From: Geodermatophilus ruber
GTDB taxonomy: Bacteria; Actinomycetota; Actinomycetes; Mycobacteriales; Geodermatophilaceae
Assembly: GCF_900114385.1 (NCBI RefSeq)
Contig: NZ_FOSW01000019.1
Coordinates: 1 to 64,000 of the forward strand
Reading direction: 5' to 3'
Length of the DNA stretch: 64,000 nucleotides
Position 1 is the first letter of the stretch. Each line of letters starts with the position of its first letter. The notes below the pieces were generated by a model, which saw nothing but the letters and a program-made list of their open reading frames with translations, ran no database searches and was not told the origin of the DNA. Made by a program: the position numbers and the translations under genes. Below, piece after piece: positions 39,317 through 47,666 of the stretch.

Positions 39317-42300
39317 GTGAGTGACGTCCGGCGGTCGTGGTGTGGCGCGCTCCGGGCCCTGCACGTCCGGCTGCTGGTGCTGCCGGTCCTGCTCGCCCTG
39401 CTGGTGGCCGTCGGCGCCATGCTCGGCTCGGCGGCCTTCGTCGGACTGCTCGGCCTGAGTCCGTCGCTCCGGCAGAGCGGCAGCGCCTGGCTCGGGCTGG
39501 GACTGCCGGCACTGGCCTCCACCGCGCTCGTGCTGGGCGGGCTGTCGGGTCTGGTGCTCGGCGCGGGCGTCGTCCACGCGGCGCCGTCCGGATTGCTGCG
39601 TGCGCTGGTGCGCACCGTCCGCCGCGCACCGGTCCTCCTGCTGACGGTTGCCGCCGCGGGCGCCGGAGTGCTCGCGCTCGTGCTGCTGGCGCCGGTGCTG
39701 GTCGTCGTGGCGCTCCTGGCCACGGCGCTGCCGCGGCGCGGTCCGCTGGTCAGGCTGCCGCGCCGGCGCACCACCGCGCTGCTCGCCCTCCCGTTCGCGC
39801 CTGCGGTCATGCTGGCCCTGCGCTGGTCCCGGGCGCTGCTCGAAGCGCTGGGGAAGGGGGGACCGAGGTCCGCCCTGCGCCGCTCGTCGGCGGCCGTGAC
39901 CGCCGAGCCCCGGACCGCGGCCGCCCGCCTCGTCGCCGCGGTCGTCGCCGCCGTCGCCGGCGGATGGCTCCTGTCCGAGACGGCATCCGCCGTGGTCGAC
40001 GCCGCCGGTGGCACCGCCGGGGCCGTGGCGCTCGCGGACGTGCTCGGTGTCGCCGTCGCGCTCGTCGCCGGCCTCCTCCTGCTCGGAACGATTCCCGCTG
40101 ACGACGCGGCCGGGCCGTCCCACCCGGGTTCGCGGCGCCCCTGGCGGCCGCGGCCCGCGGTGGCCGGTGTCGTCGTGCTCGCCGTCGCCGCGAGCGTCGT
40201 GCTGCCCATCGGCGGCACGCCTCGGGCGTCCGCCGCCGAGCCGGTCGCCGTCGTCGACAGCGCCGCGGACGACCTGCCCGTCGATGGCAGCTGCCCCACC
40301 GGCGCGTGCACGCTGCGCCGGGCCGTGGCCGTGGCCGAGGCCGCCCGGGGCGGAGCCGTGCGCTTCGATCGCGACCTGACGATCGAGCTGGCCAAGCCGG
40401 TCGTCGCCTCCGTGCCGCTCGTGCTCGACGCCCGCGGCCACGAGGTCGTCCTGCAGGGCGCGGGCGGTCGGCTGCTCGAGCTCGGCGGGCAGGGCGAGGA
40501 CCCCTGGCAGCTCATCGGCCTGGTCCTGCGCGGCGGCCGTGCCCCCACCGGGGCCGGCGGCGGCGCTGTGCTGGCCTCTCGTCCCGGAGTCGTCGTCGAC
40601 AGCACGTTCATCGGCAACCGGGCCGACGGCCCGGGTGGCGCCGTCCTGAGCGAGTCAAAGCTCGTCGCCGTCGGCACGACCTTCTCGGCCGACGCCTCCG
40701 GCAGCGGCGCGGCACACGTGCAGGCGCTGTCCCTCGACGTTCTGCTCAGCACGGCCGTCGACGGCCGCGGTACCACCGCCTTCGAGTCCATCGACGGCAT
40801 GGGGGCCGTGCAGTACTCGATCGTCGCCCCGGCGACCGGCAGCGCCTACGAGGGCGTCAGCAATGCCGCCTTCGCCCTGCGGACCGTCGAGGGCAGTGCG
40901 GGCAATCCCAACGTGGTGGTCGAGCGCGAGGACCTCGGGCTCACCGCACTGGGCGACCACGGCGGCACCGTCCCGACCTACGCCCTGCTGCCGACCAGCG
41001 ACGCGATCGACTTCAACCGGGACGAGCGCCCCTGGCTGGAATTCCCGGTCCAGGACGCCCGCGGTGCTGTCCGGGTCATGGGGGCCCGCATCGACCCGGG
41101 CGCGGTGGAGTTCGACCCGGGGACGGCCACGACACTGACGGTCGGCGGGGTGGACGCGGACTCCTGGTCCTCATCGGCCGGCGCGCCGGTGGCGGTCGGG
41201 GTGGCGGTGCGGACGACGACCGACGGGTACGCCGCCGACGGCAAGGTCGCCCTCCAGGTGCTCGGCTCCCAGGGTGTCGTTGCCTCGACGGACCAGCAGC
41301 TGACCGACGGGAACGCGACGTGGCAGCCCGACCTGCCCGAGGGCACGTACACGCTGAACGCGTTCTATGAGCCCTCGGGCGATCTGATGTCCAGCCAGGA
41401 CACCGGCACGCTGGTCGTCGGCCGCGCGCCCGACCGCCTCCTCGTCAGCGTGCCGGAGACGGTCGACACCGGGGTGCCCTACGACGTGACCGTGTCGCTG
41501 GCGGACTCGGGCGCCGCGCTCACCGGCCCCGTCACTGCGCGTGACGGCTCCAGCACGGCGACCGCCGATTTCGCCGGGAAGGCATCCGTCGTGCTGCAGC
41601 TCCGGGCGGACACGCCGGGCCCGCGCACCGTCGAGGTGAGCTGGGCCGGTGACGCCGTCCACCCGGCCGGCGGCTCCGGCAGCGCCTCGACGACGGCCTT
41701 CGACCCGAGCAGGCTGGAGCTCACCCGCGAGGGCGACCAGCTGCGCGTGCGCGTCGTGGTCGGCGGCAGCGGCGCCTCGCCCGTGGGCACGCTCACCTCC
41801 AGCGCCGGGCGGACCCTGCCGGTCGGGCCCGACGGCACGGTCGTCCACCCGCTCGGCGCCGACGTCGACGCCGGCGCGCAGCGGCTCGTTCTCGAGTACT
41901 CCGGGAACGCGTCCGTGCGCGCCGCCTCGTCCTACTACGACTACGTCGTCGGGTCCACGGAGCCCGTGCTCGAGGCCGCGACGACCGGCCAGGGCGGGAC
42001 GGCGTACGGCGCGCCGGTCGCGGTCAGCGGCACGGTGCGCTCGTCCGCCGGCGTGCCGCTGGGCGGCACCGTGCGCGTCACCGGACCAGGTGCGGACGCC
42101 ACTGTCGTCGTGGCTCCCGACGGCGGGTGGACGGTCCCGGTCAGTGGACCGCTGCACGTCGGAGAACACCGGTACGCCGTGGGCTTCGAGCCGGCCGAGG
42201 CCGGCCGCGTCTCCCGTGCGTCGATGACGATCCGGCACGTCGTCGACAAGGCGCCGGTCACCCTCGCCGTGTCCGTGCCCGCACGCATCGAGCACGGCGC

Positions 42301-45300
42301 GCCCCTGCAGGTCGGCCTGGCGCTCGGCGACACCCCGGCCGGCTCGTGGACCGCCGAGGCCGTCGTCGTGGTGGACGGCGTCGATCACCGGACGGTGCTC
42401 ATCGGCTCGGACGGCACCGCGACCGCCAGCCTGACCGACCTGGACGTGGGCCGGCACACCGTCACGGCGCGGTTGGTCAGTCCCGTGCTGGCCGCCGCGA
42501 CCGTCGCCGATCAGGCCGTGGAGGTCACGCCGGCGGCGACCACCCTGAGCGTCACGTCCTTCGGGCCGACCACCGGGGTGGTGCCCGGACAGCGGCTGTC
42601 GCTGCAGGCGCAGGTCGTGTCCGCGACGGGCGACGCGGTCGCGGGTGCGGTGCAGGTCGTCGACGACGGGGTGGTCGTGGCCACCTCTGCGCTGGCCGGT
42701 GGTGTGGCCTCCCTCGAGTTCCCCGCGGGCGCGCCCGGCCTCCGGCAGCTGCAGGTCCGCTACCTCGGCGACCGGCTGCATCTGCCGTCGGCCGGCGCGG
42801 CTCAGGTGCGTGTCCTCACGCCGGCCTCGGTGCAGGTCACCGACGCGCGGACGCCGTACGGCCAGGACGTCGACGTCAGGGTCACCGTGGCCGGCGATGT
42901 GCCGGGCGGGCTGGTGGAGCTCGCCGCGTCGGGCCCGGCGCTCGCGGTGCCGCGTCCGCTCGGCTCGGCACCGCTCGTGGACGGCGTCGCCGTCGTCCGG
43001 GTGTCGCAGGCGTGGTCGCTGCCGGTGGGGGACTACGTCCTCACGGCGACCTACACCGGTGACGCGGGCAACGCGCGCAGCACCGCCACGGGGACGCTGG
43101 TCGTCGAGCCGGCCGCGTCGACGGTCGAGCTGGCCGCCGAGCCCTCGCCCGTCGAGGGCCCGGTGCGGGTCCGGGTCGCGGTCCGTGCGCCGCTGCCGAT
43201 CGGCGGCACCGCATCGTGGCGCCTGATCCGTTCGGAGAGCACGCCGGGGACCGCGTACGCCAGCGGTACCGCGACGCTGGGGCCGGGCGGCGTCGCCTAC
43301 CTCGCCCTCGCCCTGGCGCCGGGCCGCAGCGAGCTCGAGGTCACCTGGTCGGGTCAGGCCGACGTGGCCGGCAGCACGGCGTCGCTCGTGCTCGAGGCCG
43401 GCCGCCTGCCCGTTTCCCTGTCCGCACCGGCGACCTCGGCGTACGGGGAAGGCGTCCGGCTCGTGGCGTCGGTGCCGACGCAGCCGTTCGGCTACCCGCC
43501 CGGCGCGACCGTCGGCTTCTCCGTCGACGGCGCTCTCGCGGCCACCGTCCCCCTCGGTGCCGACGGACGCGCTGTCGCGACGCTGCTCACCGACCTCGAG
43601 CCCGGGGTGCACACGCTCACCGCCGTCTACGACGACGGCCCGGGTGCGGCGCCGCGCACATCGGCGCCGGTCCTTCTCACGGTGCTGCCGGCCGAGAGCA
43701 GTCCCGTCGTGGCCTCGACGGGCCCGCAGACCAGCGCCGGGAACTCCGCCTTCTCCGTCCGCGCGGCGGTCCCGGGCACCGCCACGTGCACCGGGACGGG
43801 TGTCGCCACGCCGGCCGTCCTGCGGACCGGCCCGGACGGGGCCCAGGGCGTCCTGCGCTGGCTGCGCCCCGGCGGTGCGCTGATCGCCTGCGCCTTCGTC
43901 CCGGACGACACGACGCGCTACCGCGGCGCGACCGACACCCTCTACGTCGACGTCGCTCGCGCCCAGCCGGTGCTGCGCGCAGTCACGACCCAGGCCTCCA
44001 CAGGTCTGCGCACCACCTTCGCCTTCACGGCGGAGCCCGCCGCGGACAACGCCGGAAATCCGCTGGACCTGCCGATCGTCGTCCGCGGCGCGGACGGTCG
44101 TGAGCTGTGCCGCACCCATGTCTCCACCGGCCGGTGCGAGCTCGACATCGCCTCCGCCCCACCGGGCGACCTGCGGCTGACCCTGCAGGCCGACGGGACC
44201 CCGTGGTTCGCCGACGCCGCCGAGGAGGTCGTGCTGCGCCTGCTGCCCGGCGAACGGCCGCTCCAGGTCGCGCTGCGCCCCGTCGGCGGCTCGGCCGTCA
44301 GCGGGGGCGCCGTCCTCGTCGAGATCGGTGTCGCGCAGGCGGCCCGCAACCAGCTGGGCAGACTCGCCGTCACCCTCACCGATGCGTCGGGACGATCCCG
44401 CGAGGTCTGCGCCGGGCAGTGGGCGGACCTGCCGGGCTCGGACACGCTCGGTGGGGGCCAGGTCGCCCGCTGCACGCTCGTGCCCGGCGAAGGCGGGCCC
44501 GACCGCCTCGCGGCCGAGTCCGGCCGGCTCGCGGTCGCCGTCACCCGCAGCGGCGGTGCCTTCACCGACGCCGTGGCCGCTGTGCCGCTCGACGTCACCG
44601 GGTGCGTCCCGATCCCTGAGGACCCGGCCGACCGCCGGTGGTTCCTGTTCGTCACCGGCACGCGGTGCGGCGGCCCCGACCACGGCACACCGCCGGGTGT
44701 GGTGCTCGGCTCGACGGTCGAGCTGCAGGTCGGGCTCGGCGTCGTCGACGGCGTGCGCCAGGGGCTGCTCGGCTGGACCGACGGCGCCGCGGCCGAGCGC
44801 ACGCGCAGCCTGGTCGTCCAGGCGACCGGACTGCCCCGGCCGGTGGTGGACGTTCTCTGCGGCACCGTGGAGGTCGTCGTCGACGGCCCCTTCGAGGTGG
44901 ACGTGACGTCGAGCGCGAACGCGTCGTGCGCCGCCGCCCCGCAGCGCACACCGCTGCCGGCCGGCGGCGGCCACCGGCTGGTGGTGCAGCGCCCGCTCTA
45001 CGAGTTCGTCACCGTGGCCGTGCGGGGCCCGGGCGCCGATCGCGCGGAGGTGGAAGCGATCGGCCTGGCCCCCAGCTCGCGGTACTTCCTGAGCGACCGG
45101 CTGGTCCTGCGGGCCGCCAGCTCCCGGTGCTCGCACCCGGAGGTCACGGTCACGGGACTGACGGACACTGCCCGGGCCGGACTGGCCGACGATCGGCTGT
45201 CGGTCCGGAACCTGACCGAGCCGGACTGCACGGACATCCTCGGCAAGCCCGGCTTCCGCCCTGGCTCGGTGCTGCGCTTCGCCGCGCCCGATGGGCCCTA

Positions 45301-47086
45301 CGCGCTCGGCTTCCGCTCGGTCGGGGGCTTTCCCACGCACCGCGCCGTACGCCTCGCAGAGGATCCGGCGCGCCGGCTGTCCTACACCGTCGGGGAGCTC
45401 GGCCTCCCCATCGAGGTCCTGCTCGCGGACTGTCGCCGGGTCGAGCTGACGGTGCGGGCGTTCCGCCCCACCGACGTCCTCGGACGGACCCCGTCCGTGC
45501 CCCGGGTCGACATCAGGAGCGATTACGCGCGGGACACCGCCTGCGGGCTGCTCGGTCCGGAATGGTTCGAACGCGGCAGCACCGTCCAGGGCACCGTCCC
45601 GCTGGAGGGCTTCAGCGCCGTGCTGTGGCCGTACGGTCGCGTGCCCGCCTCGGCGCGGTTCGGCCAAGTCGTGGAGGTGGTCGCCGACGACCTCGAGCCC
45701 GCCGTCGAGGGCGTGCTCGTGCCCGCGGGCTGCTACCGGCTGCCGCAGGCGGTGGCCCACGAGCCCGGCCTGGGGGAGTTGCGCGTCGGGCTCATCACCC
45801 CTCAAGGGCTGTGCCCGAGTGGCTGGGCGCCGTTCAACGACAACGGGGTGGACCCGGCCGTGACGCCGACGCTGGCCGTCTCGTCCACCGCGCCGGCGGA
45901 CTGGCTCGTCGGCTGGACGGTCGCACACCCGTCCGACGCTCGCGGCACCTTCGCCGCGAGCGGGCACGAGGCCGCGCTCACGTGGGCGAACAGGGACGTC
46001 CAGCCGGTGGCGCACCGCTGCTACGCCGTCGATCTCGTCGTCGCGATCGAGGACTCCGACGGCACTGTGGAAACCGTCCGCGGTCCGGCGGCCGACGCGT
46101 ACTTCCGCGACCCCGCACACCGGGAGTGCGCGTACAGCAGCGCGCTGTACGACTCGACGCAGCCCCTGCTGTGGGCGCCGAGGTCCGGCGGCTACCTGAG
46201 CTTCGCGCGCTGGGAGCTCAAGGGTGGCGGGACCGACGTGGAGGGCAACGGCCTGCGGGTCGTCCCCGGCGGCACGACGTCGACGGTGCCGCAGGTCGTC
46301 GCTGTCTTCGACCGCGTCTGCCACACGCTGACCGTCAACGGCGACACCCCCATCTACGTGAACCCGGCGCCGAACTGCGGTCACGACGACGCCGGCATGC
46401 CGCGCTACCGCCCGAACACCGCGGTGATGCTGTCCGCGCCGGAGCGCGACGGCCACACCAGGGTCGGCTGGGAGATCAACGGCAAGCAGACCTGGGAAAC
46501 CGGCGACATCACGATCTCGATGGACAGCCCGCAGACGGCGATCTACCACTACCAGGAGCGGTCCGAGGGCTTCATGGAGACGGTCCTCGGCGTCCTGGAG
46601 GAGGTCGCGGTCCGAGCCGTGGGCGCGGTGGCCGCCGTGGTCACCGGCTACGTCAACTACAAGGTGCTGGGCAAGCTCCGGCTCGCCATCACCGCGCTGC
46701 AGTACGTCAACGAGGGCCTTGGCCACCTCGGCGTCGACGCCGGCCCCTGGGAGGACTACCTCCGCTACGCCCAGGAGACCATCGACTACGGCATGGCGGG
46801 GCTCGAGTGCCTCATGGACACCTCCGACTCCTCCGGCACCGTGCGGTCCCTGCGCGACGTCGCCGTGGCGGGGGTCAACGCCGCCGACGCTGCGTCGGCG
46901 GCGTACGGCGGAGGGGACCGGTTCGTCGCCGGAGTCAGGCTGGGTGGCGCCGGTTACGGGATCGGCAGCGGAGGTGTCACCATCGGTGGGCAGGCCGGGT
47001 CGGTGGGGTCCGAGCGCGAGAGCTTCGGCGACGGCTCGGAGCTCACCGCCTGCATCGGTGGCCGCGCGCCGAGCTACATGAAATGA
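39317..47086 (+). CDS. Giant multi-domain surface protein with Ig-like repeats (about 2,590 aa)
   Basis: Residues 1-305: about seven hydrophobic segments with a GDPD-membrane-domain-like stretch (ALRWSRALLEALG ... ALRRSSAAV); the last ends in ASA-AEP, like a signal peptidase site. Residues ~320-600: CSLREA-type start (CPTGACTLRRAVAVAEAA), beta-helix repeats, and a choice-of-anchor Q-like end (TALGDHGGTVPTYALLPTSD ... DPGAVEF). Residues ~600-1765: about twelve Ig-like domains of ~95 residues, each ending in a YxGD/TLVV-like strand. Residues ~1765-2412: Cys-paired beta modules (CHTLTVNGDTP ... NC). C-terminus: hydrophobic helix (~2432-2450) and Gly-rich tail. Probably an adhesin or envelope scaffold. 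GTG at 39317 follows GCGGGGG; a TTG at 39299 is possible. Confidence 0.8.
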   Translation: MSDVRRSWCGALRALHVRLLVLPVLLALLVAVGAMLGSAAFVGLLGLSPSLRQSGSAWLGLGLPALASTALVLGGLSGLVLGAGVVHAAPSGLLRALVRTVRRAPVLLLTVAAAGAGVLALVLLAPVLVVVALLATALPRRGPLVRLPRRRTTALLALPFAPAVMLALRWSRALLEALGKGGPRSALRRSSAAVTAEPRTAAARLVAAVVAAVAGGWLLSETASAVVDAAGGTAGAVALADVLGVAVALVAGLLLLGTIPADDAAGPSHPGSRRPWRPRPAVAGVVVLAVAASVVLPIGGTPRASAAEPVAVVDSAADDLPVDGSCPTGACTLRRAVAVAEAARGGAVRFDRDLTIELAKPVVASVPLVLDARGHEVVLQGAGGRLLELGGQGEDPWQLIGLVLRGGRAPTGAGGGAVLASRPGVVVDSTFIGNRADGPGGAVLSESKLVAVGTTFSADASGSGAAHVQALSLDVLLSTAVDGRGTTAFESIDGMGAVQYSIVAPATGSAYEGVSNAAFALRTVEGSAGNPNVVVEREDLGLTALGDHGGTVPTYALLPTSDAIDFNRDERPWLEFPVQDARGAVRVMGARIDPGAVEFDPGTATTLTVGGVDADSWSSSAGAPVAVGVAVRTTTDGYAADGKVALQVLGSQGVVASTDQQLTDGNATWQPDLPEGTYTLNAFYEPSGDLMSSQDTGTLVVGRAPDRLLVSVPETVDTGVPYDVTVSLADSGAALTGPVTARDGSSTATADFAGKASVVLQLRADTPGPRTVEVSWAGDAVHPAGGSGSASTTAFDPSRLELTREGDQLRVRVVVGGSGASPVGTLTSSAGRTLPVGPDGTVVHPLGADVDAGAQRLVLEYSGNASVRAASSYYDYVVGSTEPVLEAATTGQGGTAYGAPVAVSGTVRSSAGVPLGGTVRVTGPGADATVVVAPDGGWTVPVSGPLHVGEHRYAVGFEPAEAGRVSRASMTIRHVVDKAPVTLAVSVPARIEHGAPLQVGLALGDTPAGSWTAEAVVVVDGVDHRTVLIGSDGTATASLTDLDVGRHTVTARLVSPVLAAATVADQAVEVTPAATTLSVTSFGPTTGVVPGQRLSLQAQVVSATGDAVAGAVQVVDDGVVVATSALAGGVASLEFPAGAPGLRQLQVRYLGDRLHLPSAGAAQVRVLTPASVQVTDARTPYGQDVDVRVTVAGDVPGGLVELAASGPALAVPRPLGSAPLVDGVAVVRVSQAWSLPVGDYVLTATYTGDAGNARSTATGTLVVEPAASTVELAAEPSPVEGPVRVRVAVRAPLPIGGTASWRLIRSESTPGTAYASGTATLGPGGVAYLALALAPGRSELEVTWSGQADVAGSTASLVLEAGRLPVSLSAPATSAYGEGVRLVASVPTQPFGYPPGATVGFSVDGALAATVPLGADGRAVATLLTDLEPGVHTLTAVYDDGPGAAPRTSAPVLLTVLPAESSPVVASTGPQTSAGNSAFSVRAAVPGTATCTGTGVATPAVLRTGPDGAQGVLRWLRPGGALIACAFVPDDTTRYRGATDTLYVDVARAQPVLRAVTTQASTGLRTTFAFTAEPAADNAGNPLDLPIVVRGADGRELCRTHVSTGRCELDIASAPPGDLRLTLQADGTPWFADAAEEVVLRLLPGERPLQVALRPVGGSAVSGGAVLVEIGVAQAARNQLGRLAVTLTDASGRSREVCAGQWADLPGSDTLGGGQVARCTLVPGEGGPDRLAAESGRLAVAVTRSGGAFTDAVAAVPLDVTGCVPIPEDPADRRWFLFVTGTRCGGPDHGTPPGVVLGSTVELQVGLGVVDGVRQGLLGWTDGAAAERTRSLVVQATGLPRPVVDVLCGTVEVVVDGPFEVDVTSSANASCAAAPQRTPLPAGGGHRLVVQRPLYEFVTVAVRGPGADRAEVEAIGLAPSSRYFLSDRLVLRAASSRCSHPEVTVTGLTDTARAGLADDRLSVRNLTEPDCTDILGKPGFRPGSVLRFAAPDGPYALGFRSVGGFPTHRAVRLAEDPARRLSYTVGELGLPIEVLLADCRRVELTVRAFRPTDVLGRTPSVPRVDIRSDYARDTACGLLGPEWFERGSTVQGTVPLEGFSAVLWPYGRVPASARFGQVVEVVADDLEPAVEGVLVPAGCYRLPQAVAHEPGLGELRVGLITPQGLCPSGWAPFNDNGVDPAVTPTLAVSSTAPADWLVGWTVAHPSDARGTFAASGHEAALTWANRDVQPVAHRCYAVDLVVAIEDSDGTVETVRGPAADAYFRDPAHRECAYSSALYDSTQPLLWAPRSGGYLSFARWELKGGGTDVEGNGLRVVPGGTTSTVPQVVAVFDRVCHTLTVNGDTPIYVNPAPNCGHDDAGMPRYRPNTAVMLSAPERDGHTRVGWEINGKQTWETGDITISMDSPQTAIYHYQERSEGFMETVLGVLEEVAVRAVGAVAAVVTGYVNYKVLGKLRLAITALQYVNEGLGHLGVDAGPWEDYLRYAQETIDYGMAGLECLMDTSDSSGTVRSLRDVAVAGVNAADAASAAYGGGDRFVAGVRLGGAGYGIGSGGVTIGGQAGSVGSERESFGDGSELTACIGGRAPSYMK

Positions 47087-47126
47087 GTCGCGCGTCGAGG
47101 CCCGGCCCTCGTCGCAGGCGGGCATC

Positions 47127-47164
47127 CCCGTGACGGACGCTCGCTGAGGACATCCCGTCACGGG
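47127..47164 (+). terminator. Possible terminator after the giant gene
   Basis: 10-bp arms CCCGTGACGG (47127-47136) and CCGTCACGGG (47155-47164), 18-base loop, 40 bases past the stop. Confidence 0.45.
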
Positions 47165-47235
47165 TGTCGCAGTACATGCCGGACCGATGTCGCGCGCCAT
47201 CCCGGACGTTCGGGCGCAAGAAGGGTGGCCGTCCA

Positions 47236-47273
47236 CAGGGCATCCGCCGGTCCACAGATCGGCGGATGCCCTG
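47236..47273. other. Perfect 13-bp hairpin upstream of yraN
   Basis: CAGGGCATCCGCC (47236-47248) pairs with GGCGGATGCCCTG (47261-47273) around a loop containing CCACAGATC. The decayed duplicate at 38942 keeps the CCACAG words but not the arms. It may be a terminator for the giant gene, an operator, or the end of the inserted block. Confidence 0.5.
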
Positions 47274-47306
47274 GTTCCCGTCGCCGTGGGGCGGGACGGT
47301 CGTCCG

Positions 47307-47666
47307 GTGTCCACGACCACGGAACTCGGCGACCACGGCGAGCGCATCGCCGTCGCCTATCTGACCGACGTCGGCCTACGGGTGCTCGACCGCAACTGGC
47401 GCTGCCGGGAGGGCGAGCTCGACATCGTGGCCCGGGACGGCGACGCCCTGGTCTTCTGCGAGGTCAAGACCCGTCGCGGCGTCGGGTTCGGCCACCCGGT
47501 CGAGGCGGTCACCCACACCAAGCAGCGTCGCCTGCGCACGCTGGCGCAGCGGTGGCTCGCCGCCCACGACGAGCACGCCCCCGAGCTGCGGTTCGACGTG
47601 GTCGGAGTGCTCGTTCGGCCGTCCCGCCCGGCGCTGGTCACGCACCTGCGGGCGGCGTTCCTGTGA
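47307..47666 (+). CDS. yraN: YraN/UPF0102 family endonuclease-fold protein
   Basis: 119 residues from the GTG at 47307. It has the PD-(D/E)XK-like core GERIAVAYLTDVGLRVLDRN, GELDIVARDGDALVFCEVKT (catalytic D and ExK) and HTKQRRLRTLAQRWL. It lies upstream of comM with a GTGA overlap. The role in DNA uptake or recombination is unproven. A truncated ancestral copy lies 8.3 kb upstream. Confidence 0.92.
   Translation: MSTTTELGDHGERIAVAYLTDVGLRVLDRNWRCREGELDIVARDGDALVFCEVKTRRGVGFGHPVEAVTHTKQRRLRTLAQRWLAAHDEHAPELRFDVVGVLVRPSRPALVTHLRAAFL

Noticed and set aside
39317..47086. Giant protein as a polymorphic toxin with a C-terminal toxin domain
   Set aside because: The C-terminus is Gly-rich and lacks a recognisable toxin or pre-toxin motif. 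No small immunity-type gene follows before yraN.
41171..47347. A very long open frame antisense to the giant gene (about 2,058 codons), and similar long antisense frames over recG, smc, ffh and proS
   Set aside because: In DNA this GC-rich, stops are rare in shadow frames. These show no family motifs and poor codon-position bias, while the opposite strand encodes recognisable proteins.
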